Source of the DNA: Patagioenas fasciata
Lineage: Eukaryota; Chordata; Aves; Columbiformes; Columbidae
Assembly (NCBI RefSeq): GCF_037038585.1
Contig: NC_092523.1
Coordinates: forward strand, 27,471,501 to 27,535,500
DNA length: 64,000 nucleotides
Direction of reading: 5' to 3'
A program made the translations under genes and the position numbers. Shown piece after piece: positions 27,212 to 39,373 of this stretch (positions are counted from its first letter, which is position 1; every line of letters starts with the position of its first letter). The notes beneath the pieces are model-generated. The model ran no database searches. It saw nothing but the letters and a program-made list of their open reading frames with translations, and was not told the origin of the DNA.

Positions 27212-27580
27212 GTTTTGCAGGTTTTCTTATTCTCCCAATAAATAATTCCATAGGCTTTCATAGCAAAGGCTAATATAAGCACATTCAGTATAACATACAG
27301 GAATTCCAGTACTTAAAAAAACAGTGTGGGGAGCATTGCAAATTATGAACTGCTGTATATAATTAGCTCATGCAGGCAAAAGATCATGAATGATTTTCAC
27401 CTGCCACAGTGAAAACTGGGTTGTACTGGGATTTGGGAATAGTAGATAATTAATTACACAGACAGGGTTAGCTGATTCCATCTACACAACAGAAATGAAC
27501 ATTTTTAAGTCAGTCACAGCCTGAAAACTGGGTCACAAGCAAGCCCACAAGCAGGCTATAAGCATTGCTAGCAAGTGAAT

Positions 27581-27750
27581 GATGGTTCTCCCATCACTTA
27601 GAGTCTTTAGAAGGAGACTGGATGTGTTTCTGGAAGCTAAACCAAAAAAGGCTAAGGGGATTAGTACAGCATCACTAGGGAAGTTTAATACACTGAGACA
27701 CATAAGGTCAGGCTACATCATCTAACCCTCTGATGTAAAATCCCTAAACA
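27581..27750 (+). mobile_element. Ancient CR1-type 3'-end fragment in intron 8
   Basis: Phrases CTCCCATCACTTAGAGTCTT, GACTGGATGTGTTTCTGGAA and AGGTCAGGCTACATCATCTA resemble the 3' part of old amniote CR1 elements (TTCTGGAAG, GGTCAGACTAGATGATCTAA). It is heavily mutated. It lies antisense to GABRG1. Recognition is from memory only. Confidence 0.5.
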
Positions 27751-27960
27751 GTATGCCTCACCTTTAGAAATGAAGACATAATACAACTCAGGAGAACGCC
27801 ATTCAAGTCAGTGAAACTGATTAATTCAGCTCTTAATTCTTAATCTTACTTTCTGCGGCCATAACTCAACCCTCTTGCAATCTGGTAAAAACTCAGTGTA
27901 ATAGATGTTAAGGTTCATATATATTTTTCACAGAAAAAAAGCTGCGTACCCTAGTACATA

Positions 27961-28190
27961 TACTTTTGGCTTTTCACCTTCCTTTTACTTGCACTATCAC
28001 AGCCCATCTTCCCCACTTTTATTCTTTTGTTTCCACACAATTATCTCCATCTTCAATATTTCAAGTGTCTTTATCTCTCTGTCCTTTTTTTCTCTTTCTA
28101 AATCTCATAGCCTTTTTAAACTACTCCATAACACTCTTTCAACCTCCATCCCCTCACCCCACCATCTTTGGCATCTCTTCTAAGATCTTC
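27961..28190 (+). repeat. Pyrimidine-rich low-complexity stretch
   Basis: A strongly C/T-biased plus strand with several CTCTTT and TTCCACC-type words. It creates two overlapping open frames with Ser/Phe/His-rich translations that are compositional artefacts. Confidence 0.6.
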
Positions 28191-31100
28191 AGACATAGGG
28201 GTTACATCAACACTACTCTTACATTGTCTTTTCTCTACCAGCTCCATATTTTGTCATGTAAGGAATAAATACAGCAGGAAAAGATGCAGTCAGAAGAACT
28301 AAGTGGGTATTGAAGTGTAGAGAAGAATCTCTCTTAAACAACTATAAATGATAGGCCATTTAAAAATATGAAAAAAATATGAAAAGTGGGAAGCCACATT
28401 GTTTAGATTCTTGTTATGTTTTAGAGTGCTGTTGTCCCACTTCCCGGGAACTACTTTGGACATTGCACAGATCTCTATGCGTTGTTAAGGAGGCACTCTA
28501 TTGCTGCAGGCACATTTTACCTGATGGCCCAAAGGATGAAGTTAAAGCAGTGCAGTATCTATCACTTGTTCAAATAGCTTTGTTTAATAAGAGTCTTTAT
28601 CAGAGAAGTTTCACACAGACTGCTGTTTCAACACTTTTTAGACGTAGTGACCTAAGGAGCTCATTATCATCCTAAAGGACCTCATCATTCTTTTTAGTTA
28701 TGATAAAATACTGACAACACTAACAAACAGCAGTTATGTGCTTCTACCCTAATTTGAGGTATTACAAACAGGGCTTATTTTTATAAAACATAAAAAGTTC
28801 AATTTTTTTATCTTACAGAATTTTTATTTTGTTGAAGATATATAGGGAAATATTGTTATTTCTGATTCACACCTACTCTGGCTTTACAATAATTTTCTGA
28901 CTGTTGGTTCTGCCAATGTAAGATTCACGGCATGATCTGTTTCTACTAGTGGGGTAAAACAGGTATCCTCAACTCAGAAACACCGTGAGAGGAAGAAAAA
29001 AACAATAGTAGTGCTTTTCACTGCTTATGTCACCAGTACAGACTGAAGGTGGCTACTGAGTTACAGGCTGAATTAGAAGTTGCCTGAAAGAGGCAGAAAG
29101 ATGATGCCACCTTATAGGCCTAACTGCCTACAGGGAATACATAAATGTGTGTAAGAAAGAGGCAGCATGAGGGAAAACGGGGAAAAAAGTGAAAAAATAA
29201 CATGTAGATACAGTACTACATGCTGATTGTTCACGTACATGCCTAGTGTGATTGTAGATAAAACCCCATGTATAGTAAGAAGCATTTATAATACACTCTG
29301 ATAGGACCAAAATCAAATTATTCTGCATTAACACTAATATATGTACAAAAGAAATTGATTGTCTGTGGATAGCAAAAGTGATGCATTCACTTCAGGTGAA
29401 ATGATGATCAGAACAAGATCCACAACTAATTAACTTTAATCTTTCCTGCCCAAACTCATTATCCTTACTAATGTGGATTTACATAAGCCAATTTATACTA
29501 CCTTTCTTGAATGATGCCAGCACATATTTTGCAAGATGAAACTGCTGGAATAATTTGTAAAATCCCATCATTTTTTTGCACAAGATTATTTATTGCACTT
29601 TCTTGGCATCAGTTTCTCGAGTAATAAGCTTTTATTGCATTTTGCAGTAGAAATAGAAGACCTATGCAAGGCAAGTTGTCCAAGGGAAAAAAACATCTGT
29701 AAATGAGAACCTTTCAGAAGGAATCAAAGTAACTATTTTAATTCAAATGGTTTGTTGAGTTACATACCCATAACTACAAGAGAAAAAGTATTAATAGAAG
29801 TCTTTGACAACAGAGGGAAAAAAAGAAAAAATAAAAACATGGATTTGTAATTGTACAACCTCACATTAATTAATCAGATAGCTTATTTAATTGTTCTATT
29901 TGGAACAAGAAATTTTATAGCTCTTTATAAAATGTCACCAAACAAAACCCCTAATTATCAAATTAGAATCCCTGCATGTAACTATATTAAATTTAATCCC
30001 CCTTTTTTTAGAGTAAGCTTTTATCTAGTATGATCTTATAGACACAATGTGCTGAAACATGTCTGAAGAATTCTGTGTGAAAAGGTGGTTGGTTTTCAAC
30101 TAAGAAAAACAAGCATGCTTTAAGAATACAGCAAAACACAACTGAAAAGTGTTTTGAGTATTATATCGCTAATTTTAACCAAACTCCAGCTATTTATTCA
30201 ATAAGTCACATAGTTGCTATCTCACCATTATTCTACACTTTAAATTGTCATATACGCTGAAAATCTCAAAGCATTTGGAAGATAATTGCACAAATGGCTG
30301 ATGTGTGAACAGTTTCTAGAAAGTCTCGTTACTCTATTCAATGGCGTATACTTGCAAACCACTTCACTGGCTTTTGATCTGCCAGCACCATTTCTTTACT
30401 ATCTGCCTGGTTTGAATAAACGGCACTTCCTCCCCTCTTCCTTTTCTTCTTGTTGTGCATGCTGAGAGTAAACTTAGTTCCCTTTTCCCTAAGTGTTTTT
30501 GAGAACTCATTGCAACCACCACCTAAAATTGAATCTACTTTGCTAACACAGGGAAGTCCCTCAAATTCTGCAGCATCTGTTATCTTTTACCTTCATTTCT
30601 CAGCTGTGGCCCTTGCCAAAGCCTGTTTTCCATCCTTCCCATTGTGCCCACATTTCCTTCTATCACTAGCAGTAAGGAGGTCTGAGGTTTCCTTTTTCCA
30701 GTTCTCTGGGCTGTGCTGGATTAATCCTTCACCACTAGCCTTGTCCTAAATACAGAGCTGAAGCACTCAGAACAGCTCACAGGATGAAATGTCAGGGCTC
30801 TTATTTACCCCGTGTTAAGCCAGAGCAGCCTTGAGGTGCCCGCATAAGACAGTCTCCCACAGCAGTGCTGCTTAAAATGGGCGTGCCATTCTTTCCAACA
30901 CTAGTCACATAACAGGGTTCATAACAGGGTTTCTGCATTTCCATATCCGGGCTTCTGTAATTTCATTTTGATTTCTGTTTGATCTTACACAGATGATAAT
31001 CAGCCTTCACCCTGAAAAGACAACTTATATGATTCAGCTGTGCTCCAGGTTCCTCTCATGAAATTATCTGGAAGGGGGCTTTATAGCATTGTCTTTCCTC

Positions 31101-31397
31101 TTGCTCTCTCCAAAACATGACTACAGTCAAGCCTCAGATATTAAGACTAGTGTTTGAATGAATACAACTATTTAGCACCTTTACCTCAACGTTTTATTAG
31201 TTTAAAAATTAGCTTTAAATATTTGTACTGGCTTCCAACAATAGATTGGAAGTTCCAGTATTCTGACTACAGAAACAGAAAGTCTCTTAAAATTGAGTAC
31301 GACTTTCTCTTGGAATATGTGGGGATTCACACCATACAAATATCAACTTGCAAAAGCAGGAGGCTCATTTTACCAGAAAGAAACATGAAGTAAATGG

Positions 31398-31421
31398 AAA
31401 AAAAAAAAAAAAAAAAAAAAA
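31398..31421. repeat. A24 homopolymer
   Basis: An uninterrupted run of 24 A in intron 8. The preceding plus-strand sequence is not a recognisable processed gene copy. Confidence 0.95.
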
Positions 31422-31958
31422 GTTTAAGTATATTTTCTGAAATGAGAGTCAGAATACTGACCAATAATAAACACTTTTTCTTTTGCAAAGACAGCAAGAA
31501 TAAGACCCAAGGTAGGTGACGCAGACCCAAACAAATCCTCATACCTCCAATCCATATGCATTACTCCTACTGCTACAGTCTGATCTATGGATCTTTGCCA
31601 GGTGCTGTTTTCAATAGCACTGTGCCCAGACAGAAGTGTCTGCATGGGCACGCACTTCACAGGCAGCTCTAGAAGCACCAAGGGCTTGGACATGGCATGC
31701 AAACATGGAATATTATATTAAACCACCCTCTAGCTTAGGCTCATGTGTTCTCATTCACATATGAGTGGTATGATCTAAACCCTTTGTTCATTAGCAGTAT
31801 TTACAGAAAATGAGTATGACAAAATATAAATGACAAAATGATAAATACTAGTGGTAGTAAACTTTGAACATTGGCCTTTCTTCTTAAGAACTAGTCTCTC
31901 AAAATTAATGCTACAATAAAGAGCATTCTGTATTTTCTTCTTGTTTGGGTAAACTTAC

Positions 31959-32170
31959 TGATGGCTTAGATTTTGCCTTCTTTTCTTTTCCTTTGTCCCC
32001 TTTCCTGTTGCTGGTAAAGTAATGCAAGGTGCCATATTCCATCAGAGCAGCAAACACAAAAATGAAGCAAACTGAAACAAAAAGGTCCATTGCTGTCACA
32101 TACGAAACCTTTGGGAGTGACTTCCTAGCAATTGTACTCAATGTCGTCATGGTCAGCACCGTTGTAATGC
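31959..32170 (-). CDS. GABRG1: GABRG1 exon 8: pore helix M2, M3 and start of the intracellular loop
   Basis: A 212-nt exon. It completes Gly and gives [19 protein letters not shown] (M2, lining the chloride pore), [19 protein letters not shown] and [12 protein letters not shown] (M3), then a lysine-rich loop start [18 protein letters not shown]. The acceptor is CTCGTGCAG|GC after a (TTTC) repeat; the donor is TCA|GTAAGT. It ends in phase 0. Without splicing, the frame continues 15 codons into intron 8 and stops, so intron retention would give a receptor lacking M4. [10 protein letters not shown] is shared by gamma-1 and gamma-2, but FAALMEY fits gamma-1; gamma-2 has FSALVEY as I recall. Confidence 0.97.
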
Positions 32171-35100
32171 CTGCACGAGAAAGAAAGAAAGAAAACAAAA
32201 CAAAATAAAACAGGAAGTGTATAAGTAATCCAATCATATTGTCACAAAAAAAAAATCTTCAAATTAGCCCTTAATTCTTTCACAATGCATACAAGAACTG
32301 AGCCACATCAGGATTCACTGCTGATCACACCTGCACACATTAGTGCTAGTGCAACAAGCCCTCCCTATGGATCCAGTGGCCACCATGGGATCATGAAGAA
32401 GGCAGTACATTTCACCTTCAGTTTAACTTCCTCCCATTTTCAACACACACTGAATAAACAATGACACCCAAAAAGTTTGGGTAATTTTATAAATGTCATA
32501 GAAGACCCACATAAAACAAATACAATAGACAAGGAGTACAAATAAGCACACAAAGTCTACAAACACAAAAAAGTCCTTTCACTCTTGAAAGTTTAAAATG
32601 TACAAAAGGACTCATTCAGAAACAACAAAAAGAAAAAAGGTGTTCTTTATCAATGACCTCAAACTTTCAGAAAACGCGAGAAAAAGTAATGTTTTCAATT
32701 GTTTGCTTCTGACATGTAGCAGGTCAAACCAGATGACCTTCATGGCCTTTCTGGTCTCATTCTAAGTTACTAGGTGGTTTTTCAATACTGTGTCTTAAGT
32801 AATAGAAAATGTTTCCATTGATTCACTTACATACAAGTTAATTAAAAGAACAAGCTGGCCTTAATAGCGATGTGCTCAGAATCTCAACTATACTACTCAT
32901 CACTGGCTTAACATTTAGAGGTGTTAACACTTTCTTCTTATATTTGATGCTTCAGGGAGATGCAAAGCCTTTTTCACAGTAGGCTAAAATTAAGATGTGA
33001 CCTTTCCTTTGGAGAGCAATACTTGAACACACAAATAAGGTTATTTACATGCACAAGCTTATTCCCAAAAAAGTATTACACCAATCTAAGGCTGTCTATG
33101 CCTTTTAAATCAAAGTGTGGAATCAGGGGTTGTTGGACTGATCCTGCAGCAGGAAAGCAGTGGTGATTTTGCACCAGATCTCCCAATGAAATTACATGCC
33201 TAAAAGGACAAACAGACAACCACAGGGTTTTTAAAAGTGCTCTACGCCCACTTGATGCTTTTGCAAATCAATCAGGCATTTCTTTGCATAACTAAATATC
33301 TAAATAAATCTAAATCATCTCAAACCTTTTCCTTCAGGAAACCACAATCTGCCAGGATCTTTCAACATATGCCAAAGGCCCAAGCCTTTTCAGTGTACCA
33401 GAACACAGCAGGGCATGCAGGGGGAAGTGACATGATTTCTCTTACTGACTTCTGTTCAGAGAGGACAAAAAGAGACATGGACTTTCCCAGTCCTCTTCAC
33501 TGTGTGAAAGGCATATAGGAGGCTGCCACAGGGAGCAAATCTTCCACAGCATCATGACTGCTTGCCATGATGGACCTTGCTTAGTTTTGGCTATCTTGTC
33601 TTAATTTCTTATATTTTTTTCTATAAAATTGTGTCTACTGACTGATGTCTTTCTTCTTCACCAGAATACCTGTATGTGTGAAAAGTCTTCCTACAATCTG
33701 CCAAATGATGGCTTCCACATGTTCACACAAAAGGAGCTCAGAGTAAACTGCAGGGAACTGCAAACTCGACATTGCAAACATCTGTAGTACATCTCAAGTA
33801 GATGAAGTTTAGTACTGCTGAAGTGGGAGCATGAAAACTCTAGCTTAACCATGAGATCAAAGGCAAATTTGCTAGGTTTGTGGCACAGGAAAAGTACTCT
33901 GTAAAAAGAACAAACTGGATACAGAACTAGCAGAATAGCAATACAATAGTTTTTCCATCATAGCTACTGCCTTTCCAGACAGTACCCACAATGATGTCCA
34001 ATGATTAGTCAAAGAAACCTTACAATAAATTTCTAAATCAAGACCTGAAACTATCAACAGTTTAACTTATTTATTCAAGACTTCAGGCTCTCTTCACTAA
34101 ACTTTGCAGTACTTTTAGATAGCATAATGTTAAGATCCACAGTTCAGATTTTCTTCCCTCGTCTTTTCATTATGCTACTGAGCCATGCTCATTTTTCTTA
34201 TTTTCTGTCTTGACTCATTAATCTTGCAGCCTTGACTGCACAGTGGTCCAGTTTCAGTGGGAAAGGCAGGGAGTTAAAGCCTGGGCTCACCCTTCCAATA
34301 AGAAATGCTCCTAAAATGTGAGAATGGTGTGTCCACAACCCTAGGAGTTGATGAGGAAAATTAACTCACATTTCTCACTTCCTAAGATACCTTCTCAGCT
34401 CTTGATCTTTCCTCCAGAATAGGTCATACTGCTATCACCAGTTTCACTGAAAGCCTCCATTGCTGCTAAACTGGAAGTTGCTACCGTGTGTCCTCCACGC
34501 ACCCCTGTCTATCCTGCTTTATGTGGGGACTATGATGCCTCTCCAAGGCAGCACATGAATCCTAAACAGTTAAACACTGGAGACTGACACCATGCTAAAC
34601 AGGTCAGCCAAGATGACACTAACACAAAATTATACCTGTAGCAGAACTTGCAACACACTTCAGTACTGTCCATAGTAAAATCAGGACAGTGAATCAGTTT
34701 TTGTGAGTTAAATGCTTAACTGCCTGAAGTGCAACTTTGGTTGCAAATTTGCTGTCCTATCCCGCACTTAAAAGAATAACTGAATAATTTGAAAAATTTC
34801 TGTTATTAAAAATAAACAGAAACAACATTATAACTAAAAACCAAACAAAACCAGACACCACCAGATCTTTACAGTTTTGCCTGTGTAGTAATGACATTCT
34901 TTGTTCCATGACGAGATGTGAAGTCCAGTCATACTAATCAGACTAATGATTACCTGTTGCCATCTCTGGAGATGACAAAAAGAACATAAAGGAGAAAATA
35001 CGTATTTATGTGAACGACAGCAGATCCACAAGGCTTGGATCAGGATTTCCAGATTTCCATTCTCAATGCTCCCTCCTTAAGCCCTGCTGTGCAACCACAG

Positions 35101-35256
35101 CAGGCGCCTCCTACTCTGAATCTTGCAGTTCAAGAGAAAGGGTGACCAATAGTCACAAACTGAAGGGGAATAAACTGCAGTTAATTTGCGCCCTGCTGCA
35201 GATTTGTATTGCTGGGGAGTACCAGACCCTTCAAGGTTGAAAAAATACATTCTTAC
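32171..35256 (-). other. GABRG1: GABRG1 intron 7 (3086 bp)
   Basis: Donor GTAAGA after exon 7. The acceptor follows a (TTTC)n-type polypyrimidine tract at about 32175-32195. It contains one probable ancient CR1 3'-end piece (about 32710-32775). Nothing else is recognised. Confidence 0.88.
32710..32775 (+). mobile_element. Probable ancient CR1-type 3' tail in intron 7
   Basis: GTAGCAGGTCAAACCAGATG, ACCTTCATGGCC and TTTCTGGTCTCATTCTAAG match the general form of the terminal segment of old CR1 elements (GGTCAGACTAGATGATC, then CTTCTGGCC). It is short, so chance resemblance cannot be excluded. Confidence 0.38.
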
Positions 35257-35409
35257 CCAGAGAAGTCCTTGCAGGAACTGCATCTTTATTGATCCAAAAT
35301 GATACCCATGAAAGAACAACTGTGAGTATACAAGGAATGTATGTCTGAATAGTAAAATATCCCATACGTCTGCTGAGATCAAAGAAGATTGTCATAATAA
35401 TATAATCAC
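35257..35409 (-). CDS. GABRG1: GABRG1 exon 7: pre-M1 and first transmembrane helix
   Basis: A 153-nt exon, canonical size. It reads (G)[16 protein letters not shown], then transmembrane helix M1 ([19 protein letters not shown] to FWI) and the M1-M2 linker [12 protein letters not shown]. The linker PART lies at the cytosolic mouth of the pore, next to the anion-selectivity filter of GABA and glycine receptors. The acceptor is a run of 13 T followed by AATAG, directly before GTGATTAT; the donor is CTGG|GTAAGA. It is phase 1 at both ends. M2 is completed in exon 8, the usual split for this family. Confidence 0.97.
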
Positions 35410-35532
35410 CTATTAAAAAAAAAAAAAGACAAGACATTCATGACACTGAAGATGATTTGCAGTCGTATCTTCATCGGTGAGCCTTGTTCTACATAGATAT
35501 TACACGAAATAAAAGTTTAAACTTTGCCTTAC
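35410..35532 (-). other. GABRG1: GABRG1 intron 6 (123 bp)
   Basis: A very short intron with donor GTAAGG and acceptor T13-AATAG. Both flanking exons have canonical lengths and the frame joins through GGT (Gly), so the assignment is firm. It is by far the shortest intron in the gene. Confidence 0.93.
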
Positions 35533-35670
35533 CAGACAAGGTATGAGAAATTTCAGTTGTATTTCGTAACCCTACAAATGCAAACTGATACAATCTCCAG
35601 TATTTTGGATCTGCCACTTCAACAGAGGTTTTCTTCCATTTGTATTCAATTTCATTTCTGGGATATCCAT
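35533..35670 (-). CDS. GABRG1: GABRG1 exon 6: ectodomain beta-8 to beta-10 region
   Basis: A 138-nt exon (acceptor TTTATTTCAG|ATGG, donor TCTG|GTAAGG). It reads (Y)[19 protein letters not shown], then [17 protein letters not shown] and TTEISHTLS(G). NTT is the third N-glycosylation sequon seen in the gene. [14 protein letters not shown] is closer to gamma-1 than to gamma-2, which as I recall has DTRSWRLYQFSFVG. The phase is 1 on both sides, and the first base of the opening Tyr codon comes from exon 5. Only 123 bp separate this exon from exon 7. Confidence 0.96.
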
Positions 35671-36914
35671 CTGAAATAAAACAGAGAAAATCAAGCATTC
35701 AACCACAGTATGTACCAAGGCATGTTTTGTGACCTCTGAAGTTGTTTATAAACTAAATCAGGGCTATACATAAAGCAGGTCAGAGAGAAAGCCAGACTTA
35801 AAATTTAACCACAAAATATCTAGCCTCAGTTTTTAGCCTAGTTAAATATATGATCCATCAAAAACTATGTATATATAAATGTTGAGGAAATATCTACACA
35901 ATATTCTGGAACTCAGATATGAAAAACTGTCTCAGAATCATTACTATAAATTAATACACAAATGTAATATACATTATCATTAAAAGACTACAAAGAGCTT
36001 AAAAGGACAGACACTTATTATTACATCACTTGATAAAATTCCTATTGATATTTATTGACAATTTCTTTGTCTATTTTTCCAAGAACGGATTTTTGTGACC
36101 TGACTCACTGTCCAGTACTTTAAGGAAGTGATTTTCATGTCCCTCACATGTTGTCCCACATTATCTTGCAGCAAGGCAGAAATGAAATTAAGCAAGAATT
36201 GCTTCTGTGGCACAACTGCTTAATCAACGGACCTACCAAAGCTCATTCAGCTGGAAGCACTCAAGAAGGAAGTACTAAACAAAAGCATTAATTTAAAAAT
36301 AATCACTGAAGTCTGATTTCATTGGCTATTAGATTTTGCATTTAGGAATAAGCAACTTAACCTTGTTCAGGTGGTTCAGGTTTCTTTTGCCAGTAATAGC
36401 ACAATTCCCTTAGGAACACTTTTTTTAATAGAGTTTATATTAAATAAATGAAGCCTGGAATTTGTTTTTCTTGCTCACATAAGTAAGTCCTACTGAAGGG
36501 AGAAGGACTTCTTATACTGATTAAGCATTTACAGCAACAGGTTGAAGAAGAGAGCTTAGTTTTCCTTTTAGGTATACTACACAGAACTAATTCAAAACTG
36601 GCAAAACTGGCAAGCACAAAAAATGAAGTTCTTTCAGGGCAACAGACTTGGATTAACTGGAATGGGCATTGTATCAGTCTCCTAAGCAATACGGATATTT
36701 TTAAAGCTGCAGCTAACTGAAATGCATGTAATTCAACGTATTCATTACTTTATTTAATAATGCATTAAAAATGCGATATATCTAATCTAAACATAAAGAG
36801 GTCAGTTCTTTTCTTCACTAAAAGGTTTTAAAAAGTAAAAACTTGCTCTCTTGTTACCAGAAATTAAGGAAATTTAAAGACTGTATGTAAAAGGAAAAAA
36901 AAAATACCACCTAC
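35671..36914 (-). other. GABRG1: GABRG1 intron 5 (1244 bp)
   Basis: Donor GTAGGT after exon 5, acceptor TTTATTTCAG before exon 6. It is AT-rich with nothing recognised inside. Confidence 0.88.
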
Positions 36915-36997
36915 AGCTTGAAAACTCCAGTGGACAGGAGTGTTCATCCATAGGAAAGTTATGAAGCTGAAGATAACATTCAGCATTAATTGTCAGC
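36915..36997 (-). CDS. GABRG1: GABRG1 exon 5: Cys-loop
   Basis: An 83-nt exon, the expected size. It completes Arg with G and reads [20 protein letters not shown] followed by CPLEFSS. The two cysteines are separated by 13 residues, the disulfide-bonded signature loop of Cys-loop receptors, with the invariant FPMD inside. The donor is AGCT|GTAGGT and the acceptor is TCTAATTAG|GCTG. Its polypyrimidine tract on the transcript is C-rich, because the plus strand at 37014-37030 is a G-rich run. The loop couples agonist binding to opening of the chloride pore. Confidence 0.95.
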
Positions 36998-39373
36998 CTA
37001 ATTAGAAAAGCAAGGGGTGGGGGGAGGGAGAAAAAATATTATATTCAATCATCCAAACACTTCAGACTAGGTAGTAAAGAACATGCACAGAAATCAATTT
37101 TGGCAATTAATGGATGTTACGCATAGTCAGCTGTGTATCTGCAAAAAACATCCAGCATCACCAGCAGAGAACAGAAACTCGCACCATAGGAAACCTGAAG
37201 ACCTGCATTGTTTCAGTTGGCATTTTGAGTCATTTAAAAAACTTTCAGCTGATTTGGTGGGATCTCTTGGCTCTCTTCCAGAAATGGGATAAAAGAGAAG
37301 GACTGAAGGCAGGGCAAGGAGGAGAGTTTGTAACAGCAAATAAAGGAAGCTTCTGAAGAACACATTTGTCAAGTCAAATTGCATTCAGTGGGGACACACT
37401 TTGGCTTGCTCTATACTCATGGAAGCAGCTCTGGTGAAAACAGCAGCATGGGAAAGAAAGAGCAGCCTTGATATTTCTACTCATTTAATCTCTAAGGCAT
37501 TAAGGTAATTCACACAACTAATATACATTTTAGAAGCAGTTTAGGACTCATGATGTATCAACTGAATCACTTGCTGCATTCGAAAATACTATCATAGATT
37601 TCCAAAGAGCTTCAATGCAACCAATGTAAAGTCCAGAATGGCTTAGACTCCAAACTGCCCTCCTTGTATTTAAAATATCTCCTCTTTTGTTGGTAACGCT
37701 ATAAAGAAAGTCAGAATGTCTTCTAAAATCAACTTTGAAAATTAACATAATGCTTACATACTTGATTGTGTGCGATACTTGCATACTAGACTAAAAGGGA
37801 TGGGGAAAGGAAGATTCTGCCACACGCTGCCAGAAAGCCCTGTAAGTCTTTGAGCAAACTAACAGAATCACCACGTCTGCTCCCTCAAGTACCAACAGGC
37901 AAAGAGTGATGGTACAGGGGAGTCAGCAAACCTGGAGCACTGTCAGATCCTATTATTGTTCCTTCAATAACCAATATGTGAACCTCTCAACGTTACTCCA
38001 CCTGAGGCCAAATTCAGGCCATATCCTCACCTATACAGATGTTTGTGTGTCCTGCTGTTTTATTACTAGCTCATTGTACTTCATAGCTCATACTCTGGCA
38101 CAATAATTCTAACCCATTGCTCTGGGAGAGCTCACATGTTTTTTTTTTGTTGTTGCATTTGTTCTTTGTTTACTTATATCCTGCTTAAAAGAAATTGTAC
38201 ATTGAAACTAAATGGGCAATGGAAGCATAAGGTCCAAAGTATGATTCTAGATTTTTTAGCTACAAAAAGAAGAAAAAAATATTAGCATGTTAAGAGAAGA
38301 GGCTGTCTAGAGATTTTTATAAACACCAGTATAATAAACTGTTTAAAAAGTGTTCTTTGGAGATATTTGTATGCTCTCAAATTAAACATCTTGGGAAAAA
38401 AAATCAATAAAGAGAACACTTTTGAAATATTTGAATTCTTTTTACTTCTGACACAGAAGATTTTTATAAATTGTTCATACAACACTACTAGCCTGCATAT
38501 GAAAACAGCATAAATGACTGAAAAGAAAGTAATTAAAAGGTGCTAGGTTTTGTTAAAAATATCTAACTAAATAAACTCCTAAGAGTAGAATCAGCTTTAT
38601 GGGATGCTCTGCATGGACTGCTTCTTGATCAGCTCCTAATTGATTGCAAGATTTTTTAGGTGTACTTAAAAAATAAAACTGAGAGGGATGATCTTAAAAT
38701 GCTTTCTGTAGACTGCAGCCTTTCAAGAACTGTTTTATAAGTGTCTCAAAGATCATTACAGATAGCCTAGATGGTAAGCTTAAAACCAGCCCAAGCATCC
38801 CCCATTTGCCGAGAATTATCACCAACATATTTGCTTATGCCTAATTTGGATGAACAGATTTGTTCATCTTAATAGCTTGCAAGGGTAAACATGTGAAGCA
38901 GTATATCCAGGACTGGGGACTTAGCTTTAATCAAAGTTTTAATAATTTTTGTTATCTGAAGCTTTTAACCTTTTACTTACAGAACACAATTTGGTGGAAA
39001 CTAGACACTGAATGATTTAGAGAACAGAAAATCTGCAAAACACATTATGACTAGATCTGCAATATATTAGTGACAGACCACCACATCATTCTACATGCTA
39101 TATAGCATCTTTTTTAAATCTTGCCTGTATATATATGAAATTAAAATTTGCTATCCCATGCAGTTGTCTTTACCCAATTATTTGGTCAATATATTTCAAT
39201 GCCACTAATTTCATGTTTTAATCTTTTTTTTTTTCCCTCCTTTGGTAAACTCCTTGCAAATTCCTGTGGTCCACAACAAAACAGATGCCAAGGATTTTAT
39301 TCGTATTCATTATTTTCATATTTCTGGTCATAATATTTTTTTATTGTTTTCTAGTCAGTTAATAAAAACCTAC
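36998..39373 (-). other. GABRG1: GABRG1 intron 4 (2376 bp)
   Basis: It starts with donor GTAGGT after exon 4 and ends with TCTAATTAG before exon 5. A C-rich tract on the transcript (plus-strand G-run 37014-37030) lies 17-33 nt before the acceptor and may be a poly(C)-binding protein site. No other feature was recognised. Confidence 0.88.

Larger units (their letters stand above)
27174..31958 (-). other. GABRG1: GABRG1 intron 8 (4785 bp)
   Basis: It contains an ancient CR1 3'-end fragment (about 27581-27750), a pyrimidine-rich stretch (27961-28190) and an A24 run (31398-31421). I looked for an in-frame mini-exon like the 24-nt gamma-2L exon (LLRMFSFK) and did not see one. Confidence 0.88.

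Noticed and set aside
26895..27251. Start of exon 9 at the in-frame Met (27249-27251)
   Set aside because: The [21 protein letters not shown] segment is translated intron, including the (TA) repeat; the true exon begins after the AAAG acceptor at 27173.
27905..28268. Overlapping 92- and 100-residue frames rich in Ser, Phe and His
   Set aside because: A product of a pyrimidine-rich low-complexity stretch within intron 8.
30450..30749. 99-residue frame in intron 8
   Set aside because: No domain, no homology recognised and no sign of a gene on that strand.
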